Source: Gammaproteobacteria bacterium (GTDB taxonomy: Bacteria; Pseudomonadota; Gammaproteobacteria; Steroidobacterales; Woeseiaceae). Taken from it: 39,811 nucleotides of DNA. A program made the position numbers and the translations under genes. Location: positions 1-39,811 of the forward strand of contig JAOTVR010000026.1 in assembly GCA_029863305.1 (NCBI GenBank), read 5' to 3'. This document shows positions 17,658-25,955 of the stretch, piece by piece. How positions within the stretch are numbered: the stretch's first letter is position 1; each line of letters opens with the position of its first letter. Under the pieces are notes generated by a model that was not told the origin of the DNA, did not search any database, and was given only the letters and a program-made list of their open reading frames with translations.

Positions 17658-18272
17658 ATGGGCATCAAGAACATATTTATCGCCATTGTCGCAGTCGTCT
17701 CGATCGGCACCGGCGCGTGGCTGTCTTACCTGCTGGCTACGCCGCCGCCAACTCCGACAACCGCCACCGTTTTGCCCGTGCCGGCGCAGCTGCCTGAGTT
17801 TTCGCTCATTGATCAGGATGGCAGGGCGATAGGCAAGGACGTTTTCACGGGTCAATGGAATCTCGTGTTCTTCGGCTTTACCCAGTGTCCCGACATTTGT
17901 CCGCTCACCATGCAGGTTCTTGCGGACGCAAAGCGGCAACTCGCGGACCAGGGTCAACAACCACTGCCCCGCATCGTGCTGGTAAGCGTTGACCCGGAAC
18001 GGGACACGCCGGAAATCCTCGGCCAATATGTCGGCCATTTCGGCGATAACAATCTCGGTATTACCGGCGAGTTGCCGGAACTGCGCAAGCTGACCACTGC
18101 CCTCGGCATCTATTTTGAGAAATCGGCGATCGATGGTGACAACTATTCGGTTGATCATTCCGCGGTCATTCTCGTGATCGACCCGCGCGGCCAGTTTCAC
18201 GCGCTGTTCGGCACGCCGCATGAGAGCCCGAATTTCGTGCACGACCTGCCGATCATCATGGCCGGCAAATAA
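17658..18272 (+). CDS. SCO1/SenC family copper chaperone for cytochrome oxidase
   Basis: The 204-residue protein has one N-terminal membrane anchor ([21 protein letters not shown]), a Pro/Thr linker and a thioredoxin-like domain. The copper site is intact: CPDIC (Cys77, Cys81) and the distal His in [14 protein letters not shown] proteins help deliver copper to the CuA centre of cytochrome c oxidase in the periplasm. GGAG is 4-8 bp before the ATG. The longer frame upstream is antisense to prmB and rejected. The stop shares bases with the next start (TAATG), which carries the PCuAC partner. Confidence 0.93.
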   Translation: MGIKNIFIAIVAVVSIGTGAWLSYLLATPPPTPTTATVLPVPAQLPEFSLIDQDGRAIGKDVFTGQWNLVFFGFTQCPDICPLTMQVLADAKRQLADQGQQPLPRIVLVSVDPERDTPEILGQYVGHFGDNNLGITGELPELRKLTTALGIYFEKSAIDGDNYSVDHSAVILVIDPRGQFHALFGTPHESPNFVHDLPIIMAGK

Positions 18273-18682
18273 TGCGTCTCTTCTGCGCCGGTCTCGTCGT
18301 CATTCTGCTCACGGCTTGCTCTGCCGATCGTCCGCCACTCGTTGCAACTGACGTCGTCGTTGCAAAGCCGCGATCCGGTATGCAGGTGACCGCTGGCTAC
18401 CTGACGCTGTCGAATAACACCACGCAGGCGATAACGATCACGCGCGTAACGAGCAGCGAATTTGCTTCAGTCGAAATGCACGAATCGGTCATCGAGGATG
18501 GCATCGCGCGCATGATTCCCCTGGGTGATCTGACCGTGCACGCCGGCGAGTCGGTGACTTTCGAGCCAGGTGGCAAACATCTGATGCTCATGCAACCCAC
18601 AGGTGACGACGATGGGTTGACCCTCGAGTTTTATGCGGGCGATGCGGTCGTACTGACCGTCGACGTCGCACTGACAAGGTAA
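18272..18682 (+). CDS. PCuAC periplasmic copper chaperone, lipoprotein
   Basis: The 136-residue protein has a lipoprotein leader (VVILLTAC lipobox). The copper-binding signature H(M)X10MX21HXM fits exactly: MHE..., Met 11 positions after the His, then HLM after 21 residues. PCuAC works with SCO to load CuA of cytochrome oxidase. Direct TAATG overlap with the SCO gene makes coupled expression very likely and supports the joint role. Most PCuAC proteins are soluble in the periplasm; here a lipid anchor is predicted. Confidence 0.92.
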   Translation: MRLFCAGLVVILLTACSADRPPLVATDVVVAKPRSGMQVTAGYLTLSNNTTQAITITRVTSSEFASVEMHESVIEDGIARMIPLGDLTVHAGESVTFEPGGKHLMLMQPTGDDDGLTLEFYAGDAVVLTVDVALTR

Positions 18683-18688
18683 CTCACC

Positions 18689-19546
18689 ATGCGCGCCAAA
18701 TTGTTCGTCATTCTGCAGTACCTCCTGCCACGATACTGGCTGACGTCGGTCATTTACCGGCTGGCACGGGTCCGATCGCCCGCCGTCAAGAATTTCATGA
18801 TTACGCGTTTCATCGCTCTTTACGATGTCGATGTCGAAACCGTCAAACTCGACGTACCCGGGGACTTCGAATCGTTTAATGACTTCTTTATTCGCGAACT
18901 CGAAGACGATGCACGCCCGGTCGACCAGAATCCCGCAGCTATCGTCTCACCGGTCGATGGCACTGTCAGCGCCGCAGGCACGATACACGGGCACAGTATT
19001 TTTCAGGCCAAGGGTCTCGAATACTCGCTTGACGATTTGCTGGCGACCGACCTGCAGGAAGCGCACGCTTATGTCGATGGTTCTTTCGCGACTATCTATC
19101 TTGCGCCGTACAACTACCATCGGGTGCATGCGCCAATGGATGGCAGGCTCATTGCGGCACGTTATGTGCCCGGCGATTTGTTCAGCGTGAATGTGGCGAC
19201 AGCTGCCAACGTACCCGGGCTATTTCGTCGCAATGAACGGCTGGTACTGCACTTCGATACACCGAACGGCCCCGTTGTCCTGATTTTCGTTGGCGCCCTC
19301 AATGTGGGCAGCATCAGTACACCGTGGAGCGGCGAGGTTCGGCCACGGAAACACGGGGTCGTCGAAGCAATCGAACTGGGCGAGGAGCCACGAGACATCA
19401 GGAAAGGCGATTTGCTCGGCTGGTTTAATATGGGCAGCACAGTCATTGTCTTGTTTCCCAGGGACACTTGCACGTGGAACAGCCAACTGGTGCCGGAAGC
19501 AACGGTGCGCATGGGCGACGCAATCGGCCTGTTCACCGCAAGATGA
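18689..19546 (+). CDS. psd: phosphatidylserine decarboxylase proenzyme
   Basis: The 285-residue protein has the standard PSD-B form. The self-cleavage site is MGST (Gly249-Ser250) where most have LGST; cleavage makes the pyruvoyl group on Ser250. Asp90 in SPVDG and His144/His147 in YNYHRVH match the E. coli catalytic residues. It makes phosphatidylethanolamine at the inner membrane. It starts 6 bp after the PCuAC gene with AAGG before the ATG, and its stop overlaps epmA (ATGA). The psd-epmA neighbourhood is also found in enterobacteria. Confidence 0.95.
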   Translation: MRAKLFVILQYLLPRYWLTSVIYRLARVRSPAVKNFMITRFIALYDVDVETVKLDVPGDFESFNDFFIRELEDDARPVDQNPAAIVSPVDGTVSAAGTIHGHSIFQAKGLEYSLDDLLATDLQEAHAYVDGSFATIYLAPYNYHRVHAPMDGRLIAARYVPGDLFSVNVATAANVPGLFRRNERLVLHFDTPNGPVVLIFVGALNVGSISTPWSGEVRPRKHGVVEAIELGEEPRDIRKGDLLGWFNMGSTVIVLFPRDTCTWNSQLVPEATVRMGDAIGLFTAR

Positions 19547-20505
19547 CACAGTGGCGGCCATCGTCAGGACCGGCCGCGGCGCAGCGGCGCGCTGCCCTGC
19601 TGCAACGCGCACGAGACTATTTCGCCGCACACGATATTCTCGCCGTGGACACGCCCGCACTCAGCCGCTATGCGGCCAGTGATCCGACGATCAACAGCCT
19701 GGCCGTGCAGTCGGCATTGGGTAAGAAACTGTTTCTGCAGACATCACCCGAGTTCTGCATGAAGCGGCTGCTCGCCGCTGGCTACCCCGACATTTACTCC
19801 ATCTGCCGCGTCTTCCGCGAGGGCGAAGCCGGCAAACGGCATGCGCAGGAGTTTACGCTGGCCGAATGGTACCGACTGGGATTTGATCTCGGGCAGATGA
19901 TCGACGACACGCTTGGTTTCATCGCTGTGTGTCTCGATAAATCGCGACTTGCGCAGCAATATATCCAGTATGAGTACGCCGAGGCTTTTCATGAGTTTGC
20001 CGGGATCGACGTTTTCGAGGTGACCCTCGAGCAACTCAGGAGCCGCTGCATGAATGATGAGACATTGCAGGCCGACATTGGCACGGATCGCAATGCCGGA
20101 CTCGATTTGATCATGAGCGCCGTCATCGCGCCCCGGTTTGCGCAGGATCAATTGACGGTCGTGCGCCATTATCCGGCAGATCAGGCTGCCCTGGCACGTC
20201 TGAACGGCGATGACGAACGCGTTGCCGATCGATTCGAGGTCTTTCTTGGTGACCTCGAACTTGCGAACGGCTATGTTGAGCTGAGCAACCCGCTGGAGCA
20301 GCAGCGGCGAATGGACCGTGATCTCGACATCCGGCAGGTCGCCGGGCGCGAGCAGTCCCCAGGCGATCCTCGATTGATCGCTGCGCTCGAACACGGACTG
20401 CCTGAATGTGCCGGCGTTGCGGTCGGGGTGGAGCGACTGCACATGGTATTCGACCAAACAAGCGATATTGGCGATGTACTGACCTTTGTTCCCGAGGCAC
20501 CATGA
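19543..20505 (+). CDS. epmA: EF-P--(R)-beta-lysine ligase
   Basis: The 320-residue protein is a class II lysyl-tRNA synthetase-like catalytic core without an anticodon-binding domain, the size of EpmA (PoxA/GenX). Motifs: DTPALSRYAASDPTI, QTSPEFCMKRLLAAGYPDIYSICRVFREGE, the HAQEFTLAEWYR block, ELANGYVELSNP and the motif-3 region AGVAVGVERLHMVF. It attaches (R)-beta-lysine to Lys34 of EF-P. I chose ATG 19543, which overlaps the psd stop. An upstream in-frame start lies within psd. The substrate gene efp is only about 0.5 kb away, converging. Confidence 0.95.
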   Translation: MTQWRPSSGPAAAQRRAALLQRARDYFAAHDILAVDTPALSRYAASDPTINSLAVQSALGKKLFLQTSPEFCMKRLLAAGYPDIYSICRVFREGEAGKRHAQEFTLAEWYRLGFDLGQMIDDTLGFIAVCLDKSRLAQQYIQYEYAEAFHEFAGIDVFEVTLEQLRSRCMNDETLQADIGTDRNAGLDLIMSAVIAPRFAQDQLTVVRHYPADQAALARLNGDDERVADRFEVFLGDLELANGYVELSNPLEQQRRMDRDLDIRQVAGREQSPGDPRLIAALEHGLPECAGVAVGVERLHMVFDQTSDIGDVLTFVPEAP

Positions 20506-20987
20506 CCGAGACCGACTACGCATTGCTCAGATCTCAGTTTATCGCCCTTGCCGGTGGTGAACCCGATGCGCTGGCGAACGCCAGTAATTTTGTCGCGCTG
20601 TTGTACAACGCACTGGAAAACGTCAACTGGCTGGGCATCTACGTGCTCCGCGACGACACGCTGGTACTCGGCCCGTTTCAGGGCAAGCCGGCGTGCGTTC
20701 GTATTCCACTAGGCAGCGGGGTATGCGGAACTGCCGCGGCGACGCTGCAAACGCAACGCGTCGCGGATGTGCATGCATTTCCGGGACACATCGCTTGTGA
20801 TCCGGATTCCCGGTCGGAATTAGTCGTACCGCTTATCGTGCACAACGAACTGGTTGGCGTGCTCGACATCGACAGCCCCTCACCCGATCGGTTCAGCGAC
20901 GGCGATCAGGCGGGTATCGAACTGCTGTGCGAACGATTCTGCGAGGCGTTGCCGGTCTCGACCCCCTTTTCGTCAAAAGGGCTCTGA
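20502..20987 (+). CDS. msrC: free methionine-(R)-sulfoxide reductase, GAF domain
   Basis: The 161-residue protein is a single GAF domain with the fRMsr cysteines all present: Cys65 in CVRIPLGSG, Cys75 in GVCGTAA and Cys99 in HIACDPDSRSELVVP. The enzyme reduces free Met-R-sulfoxide with thioredoxin or glutathione-type electrons in the cytoplasm. ATG overlaps the epmA stop (ATGA), so it ends a four- or five-gene coupled string. The last codons form a CCCTTTT/AAAAGGG hairpin. The symbol follows the E. coli msrC (yebR) usage. Confidence 0.88.
   Translation: MTETDYALLRSQFIALAGGEPDALANASNFVALLYNALENVNWLGIYVLRDDTLVLGPFQGKPACVRIPLGSGVCGTAAATLQTQRVADVHAFPGHIACDPDSRSELVVPLIVHNELVGVLDIDSPSPDRFSDGDQAGIELLCERFCEALPVSTPFSSKGL
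20964..20981. other. inverted repeat at the end of the fRMsr gene
   Basis: CCCTTTT-CGTC-AAAAGGG forms a 7-bp stem with a 4-nt loop within the last codons before the TGA, between converging genes fRMsr and efp. It lacks a following U-tract on both strands, so it may stop transcripts only weakly or protect 3' ends. Confidence 0.35.
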
Positions 20988-20998
20988 GCGCAGGATAA

Positions 20999-21565
20999 TT
21001 ACTTGACTCGCGAGACGTATTCTCGTGAGCGAGTATCGACCTTGATGATCTCGTGCTGATCAACGAACAAGGGCACACGGACCACCGCACCGGTCGATAG
21101 CGTTGCCGGTTTTACACCACCGCTTGCCGTATCACCTTTGACACCAGGATCAGTTTCCGTGATCTCCAGCTCGACGAACTTGGGTGCCTCAACCAGCAAC
21201 GGCGAGTTGTTCCAGAGAGTGATCTGGCAAATATCGCCGTCACTGATCCAGTCCTTCGCATCGCCTACCGCCTTCTCATCGGCGGCATACTGCTCAAACG
21301 TATCCGCCATCATGAAATGCCAAAACTCGCCATCGCTGTATAGAAACTGCATTTCCGTGTCCATGACGTCGGCGGCCTCAACGCTATCCCCCGACTTGAA
21401 CGTCTTATCGACAGTCTTGCCGGTCTTCAGGTTCTTGATGCGCACGCGGTTAAACGCCTGACCTTTACCGGGTTTGACGAATTCGTTCTCGACAATGATG
21501 CACGGATCGCCGTCAATGATGATTCTGAGTCCGGAACGAAACTCACTAGTGCCGTAATTTGCCAT
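20999..21565 (-). CDS. efp: translation elongation factor P
   Basis: The 188-residue protein has the three EF-P domains and the modified loop KPGKGQAF with Lys34, the residue that EpmA beta-lysylates. EF-P relieves ribosome stalling at polyproline. The lysine type of loop agrees with the EpmA gene close by. EpmB, often next to efp, is not in this window. No Shine-Dalgarno sequence precedes the ATG (upstream bases TCATTCCACGTT). Polyproline-like stretches occur in the local FimV proteins, but that link is only a thought. Confidence 0.96.
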   Translation of the reverse strand: MANYGTSEFRSGLRIIIDGDPCIIVENEFVKPGKGQAFNRVRIKNLKTGKTVDKTFKSGDSVEAADVMDTEMQFLYSDGEFWHFMMADTFEQYAADEKAVGDAKDWISDGDICQITLWNNSPLLVEAPKFVELEITETDPGVKGDTASGGVKPATLSTGAVVRVPLFVDQHEIIKVDTRSREYVSRVK

Positions 21566-21573
21566 AACGTGGA

Positions 21574-21621
21574 ATGATACCCGAGTCCTGAATGAGTGCC
21601 AGTTAATTGGCGATTATCACA
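21574..21621 (-). promoter_or_regulatory. two candidate efp promoter elements
   Basis: Nearest: -10 TATCAT (21574-21579) with CTGGCA 17 bp upstream; its start would lie at or within two bases of the ATG, giving a leaderless message. Further: extended -10 TGTGATAAT (21613-21621), giving a leader of about 40 nt but still without a Shine-Dalgarno. The remaining 204-bp gap up to 21769 shows a TTGACA at 21667-21672 without a matched -10 and a TGCTAGACT extended -10 at 21700-21708 pointing to the FimX-like gene. Confidence 0.4.
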
Positions 21622-21699
21622 ACGATTCCCGTCAATGCACACTGAAATTTGATTCTCGTCACGGTTTTGACATGCCGAGCGAGACTACCCGAACCGCAG

Positions 21700-21708
21700 T
21701 GCTAGACT
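21700..21708 (+). promoter_or_regulatory. extended -10 promoter for the FimX-like gene
   Basis: TGCTAGACT has the TGn extension and hexamer TAGACT (21703-21708), about 55 nt before the predicted start. No matched -35 is found, although TTGACA lies 30 bp upstream, which is too far for normal spacing. Confidence 0.33.
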
Positions 21709-21769
21709 ACTTCCTCTTTACAGAATCCGGATCGATAAGGATATCGCCGGCCGTCGCAAAGGACGCAAT

Positions 21770-23878
21770 TTGAACGGGCGCCATAGCATTTCCATTGCGG
21801 TATTGTCCGAAAATCAGGACGACGTAGCGCTGATAAACAGCACGCTTCGCGATGCCGGGCATGCGGCGCATTGCATATGGATCAGCAAAGCCAGGGATAT
21901 CGGCAAAACCCTTGCGGCCGAGTACGTGGAGTTGCTGATACTGAATTGCGACAGCTTCCCGGAATCGGTGCGACAGGTCATCAAATTAAAAGACCGTTAC
22001 AACCCTGAAATTCCACTCATCGCACTGCAGCAGGAAGCGGACGAGACCAGCATCCAGAAGGCCATGCAGAATGGCGCCTGCGATCTCGTGTCGATTGGCC
22101 TCAAGGGCCGTTTGCAGGCGGTCGTCACCCGCGAATTGCGCGCACTGCGGGTTGAACGCGCACTGAATTCGACCATCCATTCCGCGACAGAATACAAGAA
22201 GCAGTTGAACGACTACATGCAGTCATCTACTGCGGCCATTGCACTCGTTGAGGAAGGCATCATCACTGAAATCAACGACGCATGGCTGAAACTGTTTCGC
22301 TGCGCCAGCAACGACGAGACTATCGGCCTGCCGCTGATGGACAATTTTGAATCCGAGAGCCAGGCAGCAATCAAGGGTGCACTCGTCGCGGCAATCGCGG
22401 GCAAGTGGGCGGCTGACGAAAAGCTCATTGCAAAATCCCACGTCACCAGTGAAGAGTCGAGTGAGGTGCATCTCGAGTTTCGCAAGTTCATTTTCGACAA
22501 CGGACCCTGCGTTCAGGTTCGCATTTCACAACCGGAAAAGGCCGCCCAGGAACCAACCAAACTCGTTCATGACGCGCTCAAACGCGATCCGACTACCTTG
22601 TTTTATCATCGCACCCAGTTTCTTGAACGCGTCAGCAAGCGTCTGCGCAAGAAGCCTGCTTCGGGGACGCACGTACTGGCGTATGTCAAAGTGGACAAGT
22701 TCGGCGACGTGCTGGAGAAAGTCGGCATCCTGAATTCGGATGACATCCTCGGCCAGTTCGCCGAGGCGGTTCGCAAGCGCATGCACCCGCGCGACGTCGC
22801 AGGTCGGTTCGAAGGCACCTCACTGATGGTCCTGCTGGAGCGCGGCAAAGCGCGCGACGGCGAAGTCTGGGGCCGTCAGCTCTGCGAACATATCCGCAAG
22901 CAAACCTTCGAAGTCGGAGATCGTTCGACACAGCTGACGTGTACGGTCGGCGTCTGTGGCGCGAATGAAGTGTTCGCCAGCCTGGAAGAATTCGTTGCCG
23001 CGACTGTCGAAGCTTACAAGATCGGCAAGGAAGCCGGCGGTAACACCGCCGTGCTGAGTGACAGCGCCGACGACGACACCAAACAAAAGGAATTTGATGC
23101 GATCTGGGTCAAGCATCTCAAGTCCGCGCTGATGGAAGACCGTTTCCGGCTGGCGCAGCTGCCGATTGCCGGTCTGCGCAGTGACGGTGTCCAGATGTAC
23201 GACTTGCTGGTACGTATGCTCGACGAACACGGTAAATCCGTATTGCCCTCGGAATTTCTGCCGGCAGCCGAACGCAACAACATGATGAAAAATATCGACC
23301 GCTGGATGATCAAGGCCGCAATCGGCTTCTGTAAAGATACCGACGCCGATCGAGTATTCGTGCGCTTGTCGAAACAGTCAGTACTCGATGTCACGACGAT
23401 TGCCTGGATGGAGCAGGAATTTGACAGCCGCAGCTTCGATTGCACACGCCTGGTGATGCAGCTTCCGGAGCGAGATGCCGCGAAGCACATCAAGCAGACA
23501 CGGGCAGTGGTCAAGAATCTCCGCAAGATCGGCATCGGCTTCGCTCTCGAACACTACGGGATAGACCAGGAACGGTTCCAGATACTGGACATCCTCAAAC
23601 CGGACTACATCAAGGTCGACGGCGAGCTGATGCACACGCTGATGACCGATAAAGACATGCAAATCAGTGTCGAGAAGATTGTCCGCGCGGCATCCGAGCG
23701 TGGCATCAAGTCGATCGCCGAACGTGTCGAAAACGCAAACGCCATGGCCGTTCTGTTCCAGCTCGGGCTCGACTACATGCAGGGACATTATGTTCATGAG
23801 CCGGAGGTGGTCTTGCAGGATGCACAAGGTGGCAAGCCGACATCGCTGGCCGAACTGACGGCAGCAAATGCTAACTGA
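21770..23878 (+). CDS. FimX-like protein: pseudo-REC, PAS, degenerate GGDEF, degenerate EAL
   Basis: The 702-residue protein is close to FimX (about 690). Residues 6-125 are receiver-like, but the phosphoacceptor position is Asn59. Residues 145-255 look like PAS. Residues 280-430 are a GGDEF fold with signature EGTS (349-352 region) instead of GGDEF. Residues 445-680 are an EAL fold with YDLLVR for YEALLR and FALEHYG for DDFGTG; KVDG and AERVE remain. It is therefore probably a binding protein, not a cyclase or phosphodiesterase. FimX binds c-di-GMP through its EAL domain and drives type IV pilus assembly at one pole. The start is TTG with AAAGGA 6 bp before. It is followed by a FimV-like gene. 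Confidence 0.85.
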   Translation: MNGRHSISIAVLSENQDDVALINSTLRDAGHAAHCIWISKARDIGKTLAAEYVELLILNCDSFPESVRQVIKLKDRYNPEIPLIALQQEADETSIQKAMQNGACDLVSIGLKGRLQAVVTRELRALRVERALNSTIHSATEYKKQLNDYMQSSTAAIALVEEGIITEINDAWLKLFRCASNDETIGLPLMDNFESESQAAIKGALVAAIAGKWAADEKLIAKSHVTSEESSEVHLEFRKFIFDNGPCVQVRISQPEKAAQEPTKLVHDALKRDPTTLFYHRTQFLERVSKRLRKKPASGTHVLAYVKVDKFGDVLEKVGILNSDDILGQFAEAVRKRMHPRDVAGRFEGTSLMVLLERGKARDGEVWGRQLCEHIRKQTFEVGDRSTQLTCTVGVCGANEVFASLEEFVAATVEAYKIGKEAGGNTAVLSDSADDDTKQKEFDAIWVKHLKSALMEDRFRLAQLPIAGLRSDGVQMYDLLVRMLDEHGKSVLPSEFLPAAERNNMMKNIDRWMIKAAIGFCKDTDADRVFVRLSKQSVLDVTTIAWMEQEFDSRSFDCTRLVMQLPERDAAKHIKQTRAVVKNLRKIGIGFALEHYGIDQERFQILDILKPDYIKVDGELMHTLMTDKDMQISVEKIVRAASERGIKSIAERVENANAMAVLFQLGLDYMQGHYVHEPEVVLQDAQGGKPTSLAELTAANAN

Positions 23879-23897
23879 TTGATTATCATGGACTATT

Positions 23898-23921
23898 AAA
23901 GTGTGACGTAGTTCACACTTT
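23898..23921. promoter_or_regulatory. perfect CRP/Vfr-type palindrome upstream of the second fimV-like gene
   Basis: AAAGTGTGA-N6-TCACACTTT is a 9-bp inverted repeat with the exact TGTGA-N6-TCACA core of CRP family sites; AGTTCACA also fits the Vfr motif. It begins 19 bp after the FimX-like stop. A TAGAAT at 23964-23969 could be the activated -10. The same palindrome could act as a weak terminator hairpin, but its stem is low in GC and is followed by TATAG rather than a U run. Confidence 0.75.
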
Positions 23922-23963
23922 ATAGTTGGACCCATGCGCTAACGGCACGCATGCCGGAACAAC

Positions 23964-23969
23964 TAGAAT
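23964..23969 (+). promoter_or_regulatory. candidate -10 for the FimV-like gene
   Basis: TAGAAT lies about 55 bp downstream of the CRP-type centre and 67 bp before the GTG start. The 17-bp position upstream (AACGGC) is a poor -35, as expected for an activator-dependent promoter. The distance from the site centre to the implied start is about 64-67 bp, not an ideal class I phase. Confidence 0.35.
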
Positions 23970-24035
23970 CCCCGCATAACACGCCAGACCGGAGCAATGC
24001 CCTTGCCGCATGGCGTAACAACGGAGTGCCGAGAA

Positions 24036-25955
24036 GTGAAGAAATCATCGACATTGAAGTCTGCTCTCGTTGTGGTTGGCGGCAGCCTTGCGGCCGTGCC
24101 GGCCACCGCGTTGGAACTTGGTGACGTCAAGGTACATTCCACACTCGGTCAGCCATTACGAGCGAGCATCGCCTATGCGCTGGGTCCGAACGAGGCCTTG
24201 TCCGATACCTGTGTAACACTGCAGCCGGGCAACGCTGCTGACGGCCTCCCCTCGGTCGATCGCGCGTCGATGATCGTCTCGGACGGGGTAATAGCGATTA
24301 CCGGCCGTTCGGTCATTCGTGAGCCGCTGCTGGCAATGCGATTAAACGTTCGGTGCCAGTACACCGCGCAGCTAACTCGCGACTACATGATGTTTATCGA
24401 TCCAGCCGGCACCGCGCCGCAGCCGGAAGCAGTGCCGCTGGCCGCGGCCCCCGCACCGCGCCAAACTGCGGCTCCAGTATCAAGACCGGCGCGCACTGCG
24501 GTTCGACGACCCGCGCCAGACAGCGAGCCCATAGCCGGGTCCGGGCGCTACCAGGTGCAGCCCGGTGATTCGCTGTCCGAAATTGCTCAGCGGATCCAGA
24601 ACCGTCCGGTTGGGCTCTGGAACGCAGTCAATGCGATATTCGACGCAAATCCCGAAGCATTTATCGACAATGATCCCAACAAGCTCAAAGCGGGTAGCTG
24701 GCTGGTGTTGCCGGAGTTCGCATCAGGCGAGACGGCGACCGTTGCCGAGGTCGCGACAGCCACAAGTGCTCCGGCAGAGCCGACAGCGGCGAGCAGCGCA
24801 TACGAGCCGGCCGCTGCCGACGATTTTGCTGCTGCAGAGGCGGCACCTGCCGACGTCGCGAGGCCACTGGCGAATCTGAAACCCGGCGACGTGGTTCCGG
24901 ACAGCGAGAATCCGTTCGTCGAGCCAGCCGAATCTGCCGTTGACATGGCCGTGATCATTCCGGATACGGCGCTTGAAGGCCCGGCGACAACTTCGAACTC
25001 ACCGAACGTAGCGGTTGCGACCATTCAGACTGCTGCGCCGACCGAGCCGGGCAACATCAACTGGATGCTGTGGTTGAGCGGAGGTGGTATTGCAATCATC
25101 CTTGGCATGCTGCTGTTCGGTCGCCGCTTCGCCGGTCGCTTCGGCTCAACACCGATCGGTGCGCCCGCCGTACCGCAGCGCCGCAGGTCCGATACTGCGG
25201 AAGTTGAAGCGATCTCTGACCTGCAACTGGACATCCCGGACGACTCACCGACTGAGGAAAATCTCGCGCTCGATGCAGACCTGATCGTTGGTACCGGTTT
25301 GCAGGAAGGCGTGAGCGTTGATCTCGCGCAAGACTTCGGATTTGCCAGCACGCCGGCGCTCGACATGGAGCTTCCGGAAGAAATGTCGAGCGGCGGAACA
25401 GTGCCGGACACCGATATCATTCCGCCGTTTAGCGCAGATGTCGACTCGATCCTGGAAAGTGAGGTGCTGCCGGAGGACGACGACTACGATATGTCCGTCA
25501 TCGTTGACGCGACAAAAATGCCGCACCACGAAGATGTGACTGAGAAAGACCTTGAGGTTGTTCAGGTTGACCCGAATGACGAATCCATGATCACTGGCGA
25601 TTACACTCTTGATCAGGATGTGGACTACACGATTCTCGAGCAGGACTACGAAGACGAGATGACGGCGACACAGGCGCTAAGTGCCGAAATTCAGAAAGCT
25701 GCCGAAGATCTCGCTGTGCGTATGGATGATGATCTGGATGGCGGGACAACTGAAATGCCACTCGCGACGGTTCATGAGCTCGACGTAACGGCACAGCTTC
25801 CTGCCACGAACAGGAGGCGGGAAGAGGAAGAGATCAGCGATGACGACGATACCGGGGTTAACCCGACCGTCAATATGGATGCCACCGACAAGACCGTTGA
25901 GATGACCCAGGAGAACACGGTCGAGATGCCGAGAGGTGGCTCCAAAGCAGGCTAG
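24036..25955 (+). CDS. second FimV-like LysM membrane protein
   Basis: The 639-residue protein starts at GTG 24036, with GGAG 9 bp upstream and a signal peptide ([24 protein letters not shown]). An ATG 39 bp earlier is in frame but has its GGAG too close. After the leader come a FimV N-terminal domain ([20 protein letters not shown]), two cysteines that could pair (about 59 and 107), an Ala/Pro linker, a LysM domain near 172-228, a membrane helix near 342-362, and a strongly acidic cytoplasmic tail of about 270 residues. It lacks the C-terminal FimV domain and TPR seen in the first copy. Gene context suggests work with the FimX-like protein. It ends overlapping parC by 4 bp, converging. Confidence 0.85.
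   Translation: MKKSSTLKSALVVVGGSLAAVPATALELGDVKVHSTLGQPLRASIAYALGPNEALSDTCVTLQPGNAADGLPSVDRASMIVSDGVIAITGRSVIREPLLAMRLNVRCQYTAQLTRDYMMFIDPAGTAPQPEAVPLAAAPAPRQTAAPVSRPARTAVRRPAPDSEPIAGSGRYQVQPGDSLSEIAQRIQNRPVGLWNAVNAIFDANPEAFIDNDPNKLKAGSWLVLPEFASGETATVAEVATATSAPAEPTAASSAYEPAAADDFAAAEAAPADVARPLANLKPGDVVPDSENPFVEPAESAVDMAVIIPDTALEGPATTSNSPNVAVATIQTAAPTEPGNINWMLWLSGGGIAIILGMLLFGRRFAGRFGSTPIGAPAVPQRRRSDTAEVEAISDLQLDIPDDSPTEENLALDADLIVGTGLQEGVSVDLAQDFGFASTPALDMELPEEMSSGGTVPDTDIIPPFSADVDSILESEVLPEDDDYDMSVIVDATKMPHHEDVTEKDLEVVQVDPNDESMITGDYTLDQDVDYTILEQDYEDEMTATQALSAEIQKAAEDLAVRMDDDLDGGTTEMPLATVHELDVTAQLPATNRRREEEEISDDDDTGVNPTVNMDATDKTVEMTQENTVEMPRGGSKAG

Noticed and set aside
16941..18242. Long N-terminal extensions of both prmB and the SCO gene that overlap each other on opposite strands
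   Set aside because: Each extension is antisense to the other real gene. Conserved family starts at 17603 and 17658 explain the locus with a 54-bp divergent gap.
20964..20981. CCCTTTT/AAAAGGG hairpin as a strong intrinsic terminator for fRMsr or efp
   Set aside because: No U-tract follows the stem on either strand, so it is listed only as an inverted repeat.
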